Made by a program: the position numbers and the translations under genes. From assembly GCF_007556685.1 (NCBI RefSeq), contig NZ_VJON01000018.1, forward strand, positions 1 through 47,921: a DNA stretch of 47,921 bases, read 5' to 3'. The DNA comes from Tepidimonas charontis (GTDB lineage: Bacteria; Pseudomonadota; Gammaproteobacteria; Burkholderiales; Burkholderiaceae_C). Below the pieces are notes generated by a model. The model was not told the origin of the DNA, made no database searches, and worked only from the letters and a program-made list of their open reading frames with translations. The stretch's first letter is position 1, and each line of letters opens with the position of its first letter. Below, one piece after another: positions 8,372 to 16,828 of the stretch.

Positions 8372-9886
8372 TCACCCGGCGATGCGGGACTCAAGCGCTG
8401 ACGCGGCATCGAACACGGCCAGACTTTCGACGTGCGCGGTGTGGGGAAACATGTTCACCACGCCGGCGGCCACACAGCGATAGCCCGCTTGATGGACGAG
8501 CAACCCAGCGTCGCGCGCCAGCGTGGCCGGATTGCAACTGACGTAGACGATACGCCGCGGCGGCCGCCAGGGCTGCCCCGTGGGCGTGTGCGGCATCGGT
8601 GCGCCGCCACGACAGGCCTGATGCACGTCAGCCAGCGCCTTGACCAGCGCAAACGCGCCTTCGCGCGGCGGATCGATCAACCAGCGGTCGGCCACTCCAT
8701 CACGCACCAATTGCTCGGGCGTCATCTCGAACAGATTGCGGGCGACAAACGTGGTGGGCGCCAAGGCCACGCCACGGGCCCGGTTGTCGGCCCAGTTGGC
8801 GCGCGCGCGCTGCACCAGCGCGTCGCTGCCTTCGACCCCCAACACCTCCCCCGCTTGGGTCGCGATGGGCAAGGTGAAGTTGCCCAAGCCGCAAAACCAA
8901 TCGATGACACGCTCGTCGCGCTGGGCGCGCAGCCACTGCAGCGCACGCGCCACCAGCACCCGGTTGATGTGTGGGTTGACTTGGGTGAAGTCGGTCGGGC
9001 GAAATGGCAGGACGACCCCGAATTCGGGCAAGCGGTAAGCCAACGGGGGCGTACCATCGTCGGGGTCGAGGCGCTGCACGCTGTCGGGGCCCTTGGGCTG
9101 CAACCACCACTGCAGCCCCAAACTGGCGTGCGCTTGCGCAAATGCCCGCAGGCGCTGGCGGTCCGCTTCGCCCAGTGGCTGTAGGTGGCGCAGCACCAAC
9201 GCCGTCACCCCTTCCCCGCAGGCCAGCTCGATCTGCGGGCAACTGTCGCGCGCCTGCAACGAAGCGATGAGCACACGCAGCGGCGGCAGCAAGGCGCTGA
9301 CGGCCGGCGGCAATACCGCGCAGCTGTCCATATCGGCGATGTAGCGGCTCTTGCGCTCGTGAAAGCCGATCAGCACCCCGCCCTTCTTGGACACGTAGCG
9401 CACCGCCAAGCGGGCGCGCCACCGGTAGCCCCACGCGGGGCCGACGATCGGGCGCAGCACGCGTTCGGGCCGCACCTTGCCCAGCCGCCACAGATTGTCT
9501 TCCAGCGCACGCTGCTTCACAGCAACTTGCGCGTCGGCCTGCAGATGCTGCATTTTGCAGCCGCCGCAGGCGCCGGGCTGCAGACCGAAATGGGGGCAGC
9601 GGGGCGTGACGCGCAACGGCGACGCGCGCACGACCTCGACCACGTCTGCGGCTTCCCACTGCGCCTTGCGGCGCGTCACCTGCACGCGCACCCACTCGCC
9701 CGGCAGCGCACCGTCGATGAACAGCACCTTGCCATCGGCCCGGCGCGCCACGCCGTGCGCCTCCATGTCGAGCGCCTGCACGTACAGGGCATCGGAGGGC
9801 ACCCCCGCCGGGCACTCACCCACAGCAGAGGAAAGAAGAGCGTCCTGGGCGCCAGCCGCGCCCGCTTCATGCAGCGCGTGGTCCAT
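8372..9886 (-). CDS. rlmD: 23S rRNA (uracil-5)-methyltransferase RlmD
   Basis: Cytoplasmic SAM-dependent enzyme that makes m5U1939 in 23S rRNA. A TRAM-like domain comes first. The iron-sulfur cysteines follow in [14 protein letters not shown] (Cys97, Cys107, Cys110; spacing four residues longer than in E. coli) and DSCAVLPP. The SAM-binding motif is [13 protein letters not shown], then LIDPPREGA and the catalytic-Cys motif [11 protein letters not shown]. At 504 residues it is somewhat long because of a roughly 40-residue N-terminal extension; the start at 9886 overlaps the nlpD stop (ATGA). An internal start is possible. Fourth gene of the surE-pcm-nlpD-rlmD transcript. Confidence 0.93.
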   Translation of the reverse strand: MDHALHEAGAAGAQDALLSSAVGECPAGVPSDALYVQALDMEAHGVARRADGKVLFIDGALPGEWVRVQVTRRKAQWEAADVVEVVRASPLRVTPRCPHFGLQPGACGGCKMQHLQADAQVAVKQRALEDNLWRLGKVRPERVLRPIVGPAWGYRWRARLAVRYVSKKGGVLIGFHERKSRYIADMDSCAVLPPAVSALLPPLRVLIASLQARDSCPQIELACGEGVTALVLRHLQPLGEADRQRLRAFAQAHASLGLQWWLQPKGPDSVQRLDPDDGTPPLAYRLPEFGVVLPFRPTDFTQVNPHINRVLVARALQWLRAQRDERVIDWFCGLGNFTLPIATQAGEVLGVEGSDALVQRARANWADNRARGVALAPTTFVARNLFEMTPEQLVRDGVADRWLIDPPREGAFALVKALADVHQACRGGAPMPHTPTGQPWRPPRRIVYVSCNPATLARDAGLLVHQAGYRCVAAGVVNMFPHTAHVESLAVFDAASALESRIAG

Positions 9887-10827
9887 CAGCGACGTGGCAG
9901 CAAGGTCAACGGATCGACCGGTTTGCCCTGGCGCCGGACTTCGAAATGCAGTTTGACACGATCGGCGTCGCTGCTGCCCATTTCGGCGATTTTCTGCCCC
10001 TGGCGCACGTTTTGATCCTCGCGCACCAGCAGAGTCTGGTTGTGGGCGTAGGCGGTCAGGTAGGTATTGTTGTGCTTCAGGATGATCAGGTTGCCATAGC
10101 CGCGCAGGTCCGAGCCGGCATACACCACGCGCCCATCGGCGGCCGCGAGCACCGGATCACCGGCGCGTCCACCGATGCCGATGCCCTTGTTGCGCGTCTC
10201 ATCGAAGCCATATAACAGCGGCCCTTGCGCTGGCCATATCAGCGCCACCACGTCGGCCGCCGGCGGGGCGGGCGTCTTCGGCGCGGCGCGCGTCGCACCG
10301 CTGTCTGCCGCCGACGCCGAGGCGCTCGCCGTCGTGCCCTCCAGCGGGCGCGCCTTCACGCTGGCCTGATTCACGGGCTGGGTCACGACCCCCGCCTCGG
10401 CCGTCGCCGCCGGTGCCGGCGACGTTGCCGGACTCGGCGGTGCCACCCGCAGCACCTGCCCAACCTCGATCAGATTGGGGTTGGCCAAGCCGTTCCAGGC
10501 GGCGATGTCGCGCCAACTCTGGCCGTGCTCCAAGCCGATGCGATACAGCGTATCGCCGGGCCGCACCGTGTAGTAGCCCGGTTTGCCGGCGTTTTCGCTG
10601 CCGGGCAAAGCCGCAGCGGGCGCCGTGGGTGCGCCGGTCGGGGCCGGGGCCGGGGCCGCCACGGGTGAGCGCTCCTGCACCGGGGCCTGACGGGCCGGCT
10701 TCTTGGGCGCCGCGCAGCCACTCAGCAGCAGCGCCACCCCCACGGTCCATACCCCCGCCGCCCAGACACGGGCGGCCACGCAGTCGTCGCATCGGCCTGT
10801 CGTCATCGGCACGCTGTCCTCCATCAT
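9886..10827 (-). CDS. nlpD: NlpD-like lipoprotein with LysM and degenerate M23 domain
   Basis: Cell-envelope lipoprotein of 313 residues. The lipobox LLLSGC lies near residue 38. A LysM peptidoglycan-binding domain follows ([13 protein letters not shown]...[13 protein letters not shown]). After an Ala/Pro/Thr-rich linker comes the C-terminal M23/LytM domain ([16 protein letters not shown]...[16 protein letters not shown]...[14 protein letters not shown]). Metal ligands look lost: GIGIGG replaces the usual HxxxD region and KLHFE has Lys in place of the first His of HxH. As for E. coli NlpD, it is therefore more likely an amidase activator in daughter-cell separation than an enzyme. The ATG at 10827 overlaps the pcm stop (ATGA); ATG 10806 is an alternative. 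Confidence 0.9.
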   Translation of the reverse strand: MMEDSVPMTTGRCDDCVAARVWAAGVWTVGVALLLSGCAAPKKPARQAPVQERSPVAAPAPAPTGAPTAPAAALPGSENAGKPGYYTVRPGDTLYRIGLEHGQSWRDIAAWNGLANPNLIEVGQVLRVAPPSPATSPAPAATAEAGVVTQPVNQASVKARPLEGTTASASASAADSGATRAAPKTPAPPAADVVALIWPAQGPLLYGFDETRNKGIGIGGRAGDPVLAAADGRVVYAGSDLRGYGNLIILKHNNTYLTAYAHNQTLLVREDQNVRQGQKIAEMGSSDADRVKLHFEVRRQGKPVDPLTLLPRR

Positions 10828-11636
10828 TCGAGGCCCGATTTTAGGGGGACGAACCACACGTCCTCGAGCACACGGCGCTGCCAGCCGGCCGCGGTGCGCT
10901 CCACCACCACCAGCGACTGCCGCCCCGGACGCAGCTGCGCCGGCGCCACCAATCGCCCCCCCACGGCCAGCTGCTCCAGCCAGGCAGGGGGAATGTCGTC
11001 GCCGCCGGCCGCCGCAATGATGCCCGCATACGGCGCCCCGCGCGCAAAGCCCACGGTACCATCGCCCAAAATCAAATGCAGGTTGGGAATGCGCAGCGGC
11101 CGCAGATGTTGGCGCGCCTTGTCGTGCAAGCCACGCACGCGCTCGATGCTGTAGACCTCGCGACACAGGCACGACAGCAGCGCCGCTTGGTAGCCGCAAC
11201 CCGTGCCGATTTCCAGCACCCGCCCCACGGGCACGTCTCGGCCCTCGATGAGCAGCGCCAGCATGCGTGCCACCACGGTTGGTTTGGAGATCGTCTGGCC
11301 CCAGCCGATCGGCAAGGCGGTGTCCTCATAGGCTTGTGCTGCCAGCGCGCTGTCGACGAAGCGGTGGCGTTCGATGCGGCCAAACGCCTGCAGCACGGCC
11401 GGATGGGTCACGCCCGTGGCGTGCAGCCGCCGCACCATGGCTTGCCGAACGGCGGCGGAGTCGAGCCCGACGCCAGCCACTGCGGTCGCCTCGGCCAGCG
11501 GCGTGGACAGGCGGCGTGGATCCGGCACCCGCCCCCCGGCGGCCGTCGGCGCCACCCGCTCCAGGGACACCGGAAAACGCCCGCCGCCCCGAGACGGGTT
11601 CGCCGGCCCCGGGGCATTAGGGACGCGGCCCTTCAC
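10824..11636 (-). CDS. pcm: Protein-L-isoaspartate O-methyltransferase
   Basis: Repairs isoaspartyl residues in aged proteins using SAM. The core is clear: [30 protein letters not shown], the SAM loop [14 protein letters not shown], then [26 protein letters not shown]. The preferred start is GTG 11636, overlapping the surE stop (GTGA) and giving 270 residues. The first 65 or so residues are Pro/Arg-rich and outside the usual domain; this frame also stays open through surE on the same strand, which is a shadow. Coupled to surE upstream and nlpD downstream. Confidence 0.9.
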   Translation of the reverse strand: MKGRVPNAPGPANPSRGGGRFPVSLERVAPTAAGGRVPDPRRLSTPLAEATAVAGVGLDSAAVRQAMVRRLHATGVTHPAVLQAFGRIERHRFVDSALAAQAYEDTALPIGWGQTISKPTVVARMLALLIEGRDVPVGRVLEIGTGCGYQAALLSCLCREVYSIERVRGLHDKARQHLRPLRIPNLHLILGDGTVGFARGAPYAGIIAAAGGDDIPPAWLEQLAVGGRLVAPAQLRPGRQSLVVVERTAAGWQRRVLEDVWFVPLKSGLE

Positions 11637-12493
11637 CACGGCTGCGGCGCCCCCGCGGTAGCGGCCCCTGTCGCCGCCGCCGGCGCCGCGCCCAGGGCAG
11701 CGGTCAAGGCCGCGGCGGTCTGCGCCCAATAGCCCAGGCGTGCGTAGTCGGTCAAATCGATTTGCAGCGGCGTGATGGACGCATAGCCCTGGCGCGTGGC
11801 GTGAAAGTCGGTTCCTTCGGCATCGTCCTTGGCGGGGCCGGCCGCGCCGATCCAATACATCGTCTCGCCACGGGGGTTGACTTGGGTGATCACCGGCTCG
11901 GCGGCATGGCGCCGGCCCAACCGCGCCACCTTGAAACCGCGCACCTGCGCGCGCGGCAGATTGGGAATGTTGACGTTGAGTAACCACGGCCCGGGGTGCG
12001 CCGCATCGTGCGGGGCGTCGGCGCTGGCGCGCTGGTGCGCCTCGATGGCCGGCTGCAAGCTGCGTACCAGCTCCACGGCCAGCGCCACCGCGCTGTCCAA
12101 GTGCGTCCAGCCCTTCTCCGTCAATGAAAACGCAATGCCCGGAATGCCGAACAAATAACCCTCCATCGCGGCACCCACGGTGCCCGAATAGATGGTGTCG
12201 TCGCCCATGTTGGCACCGTTGTTGATCCCCGACACGACGAGATCGGGGCGGTAGTCGAGCAAGCCCGTCAGCGCGATGTGCACGCAATCGGCCGGCGTGC
12301 CGTTGACATAGCGCACGCCGGGGCTGGCTCGATGCACGTACAACGGCGCATTGAGCGTCAGCGCGTTCGACTTGGCGCTGTTGTTGTGCTCCGGCGCCAC
12401 CACCTCCACCTCGGCAAAGGTGGACAGCGCGCGCGCCAGCGCCACCAACCCCGGGGCTTGGTAACCATCGTCGTTGCTGAGCAGGATACGCAT
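11633..12493 (-). CDS. surE: 5'/3'-nucleotidase SurE
   Basis: Metal-dependent survival-protein phosphatase acting on nucleoside monophosphates. The N-terminus [15 protein letters not shown] carries the Asp pair of the metal site; [12 protein letters not shown] and [25 protein letters not shown] complete the family signature. At 286 residues it has an extra Ala-rich tail of about 35 residues. A TACAAT box ends exactly 6 nt before the ATG with no ribosome-binding site, suggesting a leaderless transcript. First gene of a coupled surE-pcm-nlpD-rlmD run. Confidence 0.94.
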   Translation of the reverse strand: MRILLSNDDGYQAPGLVALARALSTFAEVEVVAPEHNNSAKSNALTLNAPLYVHRASPGVRYVNGTPADCVHIALTGLLDYRPDLVVSGINNGANMGDDTIYSGTVGAAMEGYLFGIPGIAFSLTEKGWTHLDSAVALAVELVRSLQPAIEAHQRASADAPHDAAHPGPWLLNVNIPNLPRAQVRGFKVARLGRRHAAEPVITQVNPRGETMYWIGAAGPAKDDAEGTDFHATRQGYASITPLQIDLTDYARLGYWAQTAAALTAALGAAPAAATGAATAGAPQPW

Positions 12494-12499
12494 GGTCCG

Positions 12500-12505
12500 A
12501 TTGTA
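12500..12505 (-). promoter_or_regulatory. Putative -10 box of surE operon
   Basis: TACAAT on the minus strand (12505 down to 12500), followed by exactly 6 nt and the surE ATG at 12493. This would place the transcript start at or within a base or two of the start codon. No clear -35 was found. Confidence 0.45.
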
Positions 12506-12652
12506 GGCGCGCCCCTCAGTAACCTGTGTGACGCGCAGCGAGCGCCACTGCCGGCATCATCGCGGCATCCCACGGGACGCGCCGCTGCAACCAATGCGAC
12601 GCACCGCCCCTCATCAACCCCACCATTGCCACAACGCGAGGAGACCCTAGCG

Positions 12653-13645
12653 ATGCACGCCTGGATCTGCGAACAGCCCACCGGCCCCGAAGCCGTCGTT
12701 TGGTGTGAACGCCCAACCCCCGAGCCGGGACCGGGCGAGGTGCGGGTGGCGATTGCCGCCGCCAGCCTGAACTACCCCGATTGGCTGATCGTACAAAACC
12801 GCTATCAGTTCAAGCCCACGCCACCGTTCGTGCCGGGCTCGGAGTTCGCCGGGGTAGTCGACGCCGTTGGCGAAGGCGTCACGACGCTGCGAGTGGGGCA
12901 GCCAGTGGCCTGCTTGCTGGGCACCGGCGGCTTTGCCACCCACGCCATCGCCCCCGCGCAGCGCTGCGTGCCGCTGCCAGCGGGCTTCGATTGGATCGAC
13001 GCCGCTGCCTTCGTCATGACGTACGCCACCTCGTACCACGCGCTCATCGACCGCGCCGGGCTGCGCCCGGGTGAGACGGTGCTGGTGCTGGGAGCCGCCG
13101 GCGGCGTGGGCAGCGCCGCGGTTCAAATCGCCAAACAGGCGGGCGCACGGGTCATCGGCGCCGCCTCCAGTGCCGACAAATGCGCCCTGGCGCAAGCGCA
13201 AGGGGCCGATGCCACCCTCAACTACGCGGAGCACACCGCAGCGGGCAGTTTCCGGGACGAACTCAAGCGCCTGACCGACGGCCACGGCCCCGATGTGATC
13301 GTCGACCCGGTGGGCGGTGATCTCGCCGAGCCGGCATTTCGCTCCATCGCTTGGCGCGGTCGCTATCTGGTCATTGGCTTCGCCGCTGGCCCCATTCCCA
13401 GCCTGCCGCTGAATCTGCCCTTGCTCAAAGGCGCTTCGATCGTGGGCGTTTTCTGGGGCGAGTTCGCGCGCCGCGAACCCCAGGCTAACGCCGCCATGCT
13501 GCAGACACTGGTGCAGTGGTACATGCAAGGCCGTATCAAACCCGTGATCGACGACGTGCTGCCGATGACCGCCCTGCCCGAGGCCTACGCGCGCCTGGCC
13601 CAGCGCCAAGTGCGGGGCAAGCTGGTACTGCGCAACACGGCCTAA
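12653..13645 (+). CDS. Zinc-independent NADPH:quinone oxidoreductase family (MDR) protein
   Basis: A 330-residue medium-chain reductase without structural-zinc cysteines. The N-terminal GroES-like fold includes ASLNYPDWLIVQNRYQFKP and VPGSEFAGVVDAVG. The nucleotide-binding fold has VLGAAGGVGSAAVQIAKQAGARVIG. DPVGGDLAEPAFRSIAWRGR and the C-terminal LAQRQVRGKLVL are typical of the quinone reductase/acyl-CoA-like branch. Start ATG 12653 has GAGGAGA 8 nt upstream, which rules out the longer open frame reaching into surE. The substrate is not evident. Its stop codon overlaps the -10-like TAAAAT that precedes the TPP riboswitch. Confidence 0.88.
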   Translation: MHAWICEQPTGPEAVVWCERPTPEPGPGEVRVAIAAASLNYPDWLIVQNRYQFKPTPPFVPGSEFAGVVDAVGEGVTTLRVGQPVACLLGTGGFATHAIAPAQRCVPLPAGFDWIDAAAFVMTYATSYHALIDRAGLRPGETVLVLGAAGGVGSAAVQIAKQAGARVIGAASSADKCALAQAQGADATLNYAEHTAAGSFRDELKRLTDGHGPDVIVDPVGGDLAEPAFRSIAWRGRYLVIGFAAGPIPSLPLNLPLLKGASIVGVFWGEFARREPQANAAMLQTLVQWYMQGRIKPVIDDVLPMTALPEAYARLAQRQVRGKLVLRNTA

Positions 13646-13648
13646 AAT
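13643..13648 (+). promoter_or_regulatory. Putative -10 box before the TPP riboswitch
   Basis: TAAAAT overlapping the stop codon of the upstream oxidoreductase, 14 nt before the first base of the riboswitch P1 stem. No convincing -35 hexamer is seen. Its position fits initiation of the riboswitch leader, but the assignment is weak. Confidence 0.35.
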
Positions 13649-13661
13649 GGCGCGGCTGTGA

Positions 13662-13787
13662 GTCGCCAGGGGAGCCTGGGTACCGGGCATGTGCGCGGTG
13701 CCGTCGGCTGAGAGTGGCAGGCGCGCTGCCGGCGTGCGGCCAGACCCTGGAACCTGATCCGGTTCGTACCGGCGGAGGAAGTGCGAC
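13662..13787 (+). promoter_or_regulatory. TPP (THI-box) riboswitch
   Basis: Conserved THI-element blocks are present in order: GGCTGAGA (13706-13713), then ACCCTGGAACCTGATCCGG (13744-13762), then CCGGCGGAGGAAGTG (13769-13783). The P1 stem can form between GTCGC (13662-13666) and GCGAC (13783-13787). The 3' arm of P1 ends immediately before the ATG at 13788, and the GGAGG ribosome-binding site lies inside the conserved 3' core. Ligand binding should therefore hide the ribosome-binding site, giving translational control without a terminator. It governs the adjoining symporter gene. Confidence 0.93.
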
Positions 13788-15170
13788 ATGACACCAGTGG
13801 GCGCGATGGCCGCCGTAGGCGCGGCTTTGTTGGTTTTTCTGTGGGTCGGGCTGCGGGTGCGCAGCGCTGAAGCCACGCTGGATGCCTATTTGACGGCGCG
13901 CAACACCCAGAGCGCGTACACGCTCGGACTGTCGTTTTTGGCCTCCGGGCTGGGGGCATGGATTCTTTTCGTTCCGCCCGAAATCGGTGCTTTCGTCGGG
14001 CCGTGAGCGCTGGCCAGCTACGCGATCGGCGCCGCGTTGCCCTTCGTGGTGCTGGCTGCCAGCGCCGCGACGGTGCGGCGTTTGCTACCCGAGGGGCGCA
14101 GCCTCACCGACTATGCCGGCCTGCGCTTCGGCCCCGTCTTTCGCACCTGGACGCTGCTGCTGTCGCTGCTGTACATGCTGTGTTTCGTCACCGCCGAGCT
14201 GACGGCGGTGGGGGCCATCGTCGGCTTACTGGGTGGCGGCGACGGCCGCTGGGCGGTGGCGGCGGTGGCCGCCGTCACGCTGGCCTACACCACCTGGGGT
14301 GGGCTGCGCGCCAGCTTGGCCACCGATCGCTGGCAAGGCGCGTTGCTGCTGGCCTTGTTGGCCCTGGTCAGCGTGGTGGTATGGCAACAGCCGGTGCCGG
14401 CTGCGGCGACGCCCTCCGCGCCGGCCGCCGCGCCCCTCCCGGTAGGGCTGTCGGTGGCGGCGACACTGATCATCGCCGTCACCGCCGCCAATCTGTTCCA
14501 CCAGGGCTACTGGCAGCGCGTGTGGGCGGCGCAAAGCCCGCACGCACTGCGGCGTGGCGCGTGGCTGGGCGCCATCACGACCGGGCTGGCCATCGCCGTC
14601 GTGGGTGCCTTGGGTATGCTGGCGGCGCAGCGTGGCCTGCCGTTGGGCACGCCGCCCGTGCCCTTTTTTGCCCTCGTGCAACAGGCGCCGGCGTGGCTCG
14701 CATGGCCGGTGCTGCTGCTGGCGGTGGCGCTGGTGGCCTCGTCGGTGGATACCTTGCAAAACGGTATCGCGGCCTTGTTGGTCACCCAGCGCCACGACGC
14801 CACGCTGGCGGGGGCGCGCTGGGCCACCGTGCTGCTGATGGTGCCGGTGGTGGCGGTGGCGTGGGAAGGTTTGTCGGTGCTGCGGCTGTTTTTGATTGCC
14901 GACCTGTTGTGTGCGACCGCCGTGGTGCCGCTGCTGCTGGGGTTGTGGCCGCGCGTGCCCCCACAGGCTGCGCTGGCCGGGGGCGCCGCCGGCCTGCTGG
15001 GCGCGGTGCTGCCGGGGGCCTGGAGCAGCGGCAGTCTGTGGGACGGCGTGCGCGCAGCGACCTTTCCGGCCAACGTCCCCACCCTGGAGCCATTTGCCGG
15101 CGCGTTGATCGCCTCGGCGTTGGTGAGTGCCCTGTGGACGGTGTGGCGCCCGGCTCGGCGCACGGCCTGA
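13788..15170 (+). pseudogene. Sodium:solute symporter (SSS) family gene with in-frame TGA, TPP-riboswitch controlled
   Basis: A membrane transporter of the SSS family split by one in-frame TGA at 14004-14006. The frame is otherwise continuous: the first 72 codons (ending PPEIGAFVGP) and the remaining 388 codons (resuming ALASYAIGAALPF) join as one protein of normal length for the family. Features include GLRASLATDRWQGALLL and NLFHQGYWQRVWAAQ, typical of the SSS core, and many hydrophobic helices. With a THI riboswitch directly upstream, the intact protein was probably a thiamine or thiamine-precursor importer (comparable to the predicted ThiV group). It may be a recent pseudogene, a read-through gene or a base-calling error. 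Convergent with the next gene. Confidence 0.8.
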
Positions 15171-15198
15171 CGCCCCCCGTTGGCCTCACGCAGCCCTC

Positions 15199-15214
15199 GG
15201 CCCCCGTTGGGGCC
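15199..15214. terminator. Possible weak hairpin between convergent genes
   Basis: GGCCCC-CGTT-GGGGCC lies between the symporter stop and the sugar nucleotidyltransferase stop. There is no T-run on either strand, so intrinsic termination is doubtful. Confidence 0.3.
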
Positions 15215-15231
15215 CACCGCCTTGGCGATCG

Positions 15232-16335
15232 TCAGCCGCGCGCGTCGCCCCAGCGCAGCGGACAGCGATCGTCGCCCACGTAGGTGGCGCGACCCAGCCG
15301 GTCCACGCAGTAGCTGGGCGAGACGATCATGTCTTGAAACAGCATCCCGGCGCCGATGCGCGTGTACTCGAACAACACACTGCGCTCCACGCGCGAGCCA
15401 GCGCGCAGGTGGCAGCCGTGACCGATCCAGGCCGGGCCGACGATGGCGCTGCCCGGCTCCAGCCGCACGCTGGAGCCGATATACACCGGGCCGGTGATGT
15501 CCACCTGCTCGAAATCGATGCGGGTGTTGAGCCCCACCCACACGCCCGGGCAGACCTCGGTGCCGGGCATGCGCATGCCGTCGAGCTCGCCGCGCAGCAC
15601 CCGCTGCCACACCGACCAGTAGTCGCTCACACGCCCAATGTCGATCCAGTGAAACGGGCGCGTCTGGGCATAAAACGGCAGGCCCCGCTGCACCAGCAGC
15701 GGAAACAACTCGCTGCCGATATCGAACACCCGCCCCGGCGGTATCAGGTCCAGCACGGGCGGCTCGAAGATATAGATGCCCGTGCTGGCCAGCGTCGACA
15801 GCGCCTGCTCGGGACGCGGTTTTTCTTGGAACGAGCGCACACGGCCGTCCTCGTCGGCAACGACGATGCCATAGCTGCCGACCTGCTCGCGCGGTACATC
15901 GAGCGTGATCACCGTCGCCAGCGCGCCCTTGGCGCGGTGCTCGGCCAGTGCGGCGCCGATGTCCAGGTCCACCAGCGCGTCGCCACACAGCACGATGGTC
16001 GTGTCATCGAAAAAACCGCTGTGGTCTTGGATGCGCCGCATACCGCCGGCCGAGCCCAGCGGGCGCGGCAGGATGTCGCCATGCTCGTACACCCCTTCGT
16101 AGGAGTAGCCGATCTCCACGCCCCAGCGGTGGCCATCGCGGAAATATTGTTCGATTTTGTGGTGGTTCCACGCCACGTTGACCATGATCTGGCACACACC
16201 GTGCGCGGCCAACAACTCGATCAGGTACTCCATCACCGGCTTGTGCAGGATGGGCACCATCGGTTTGGGCAGGTCCTTGGTGAGCGGGCGCACGCGGGTT
16301 CCCTGTCCCGCGGCCAGAATCATGCCTTTGGCCAT
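15232..16335 (-). CDS. Sugar-phosphate nucleotidyltransferase (NDP-sugar pyrophosphorylase family)
   Basis: A 367-residue enzyme joining NTP and a sugar-1-phosphate. The N-terminal Rossmann-like domain opens with MILAAGQGTRVRPLT and DLPKPMVPI, the signature nucleotide loop. VLCGDALVDLDIG carries the metal-binding Asp. The C-terminal third (about residues 265-355) is a left-handed beta-helix of hexapeptide-like repeats (ITGPVYIGSSVRLEPGSAIVGPAWIGHGCHL pattern). The closest type is the mannose-1-phosphate guanylyltransferase/GlmU-like COG1208 group; the actual sugar is not evident. Start ATG 16335 (MAKGM) is set by the fold. The gene lies downstream of the tRNA-His terminator, so it likely has its own promoter. 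Confidence 0.87.
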   Translation of the reverse strand: MAKGMILAAGQGTRVRPLTKDLPKPMVPILHKPVMEYLIELLAAHGVCQIMVNVAWNHHKIEQYFRDGHRWGVEIGYSYEGVYEHGDILPRPLGSAGGMRRIQDHSGFFDDTTIVLCGDALVDLDIGAALAEHRAKGALATVITLDVPREQVGSYGIVVADEDGRVRSFQEKPRPEQALSTLASTGIYIFEPPVLDLIPPGRVFDIGSELFPLLVQRGLPFYAQTRPFHWIDIGRVSDYWSVWQRVLRGELDGMRMPGTEVCPGVWVGLNTRIDFEQVDITGPVYIGSSVRLEPGSAIVGPAWIGHGCHLRAGSRVERSVLFEYTRIGAGMLFQDMIVSPSYCVDRLGRATYVGDDRCPLRWGDARG

Positions 16336-16590
16336 CGTCGTTGTCGCGTTGCGGTTGAAGAAAGGTTCGTACGGCAGGGGCGGCAGCGGCTGCGCTGGCC
16401 ACGACACCACGGCCCCGCCGCTGCGCGGGTGGCTGCCTGGCACCCGATTGTGCCAGGCCGCTGGCCACCGACGGACCCTGCCTCGGGGCAGGTGGGCGTT
16501 GCCGTTGACCGCAGGGCGTTCTCTCTGCGCTGAAGCGATGCGCGCTGCCGCTGCGGCGCCGAGCGATGCGCTGGCGATGGCTCAGAGAGG

Positions 16591-16622
16591 CCAAAAGACA
16601 CAGGGCCCGCCAGGGCCCTGTG
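16591..16622 (-). terminator. Rho-independent terminator after tRNA-His
   Basis: On the minus strand, a perfect 10-bp stem (arms 16622-16613 and 16608-16599, CACAGGGCCC with GGGCCCTGTG) closes a 4-nt loop and is followed by TCTTTTGG. It lies 22 nt after the tRNA-His CCA end. Confidence 0.85.
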
Positions 16623-16643
16623 GTTCACGTGCCTTGATATGTT

Positions 16644-16720
16644 TGGGGTGGCTGATGGGACTCGAACCCACGACAACCAGAATCACAATCTGGGACTCTA
16701 CCAACTGAGCTACAGCCACC
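16644..16720 (-). tRNA. tRNA-His (GTG anticodon)
   Basis: Reading the minus strand from 16720, GGTGGCTGTAGCTCAGTTGG starts the cloverleaf. The anticodon loop TTGTGAT contains GTG, flanked by CCAGA/TCTGG. The T arm reads GTGGGTTCGAGTCCC. The acceptor pairs GTGGCTG with CAGCCAC, with the extra 5' G opposite C73 that marks histidine tRNAs, and CCA is encoded. A TATAAT box lies upstream on the same strand (16739-16734), 13 nt before the 5' end. A strong terminator follows. Confidence 0.97.
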
Positions 16721-16828
16721 GCAGAAGTTTTGAATTATAGCGACAAATCGGCCAGAAATCGGCGCCTTGACCGGCTGGACAGGGGCGACACGGGCCGCCT
16801 CCAGCGCCCCGGCGCGGCACCGAGGGCC

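Noticed and set aside
10824-12287. pcm frame extended upstream through surE
   Set aside because: The extra part overlaps surE on the same strand and has no PCM or other domain; coupling at the surE stop gives a natural start.
12278-12652. Upstream extension of the quinone-oxidoreductase-like gene
   Set aside because: It overlaps surE and lacks family character; GAGGAGA before ATG 12653 fixes the start.
14004-14006. Selenocysteine or programmed read-through at the symporter TGA
   Set aside because: No obvious selenocysteine-insertion hairpin follows and the family has no known selenoprotein; left only as a possibility beside pseudogene and sequence error.
15927-16533. Plus-strand frames over the sugar nucleotidyltransferase and tRNA-His region
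   Set aside because: They lie opposite a clear enzyme gene and carry no domain.
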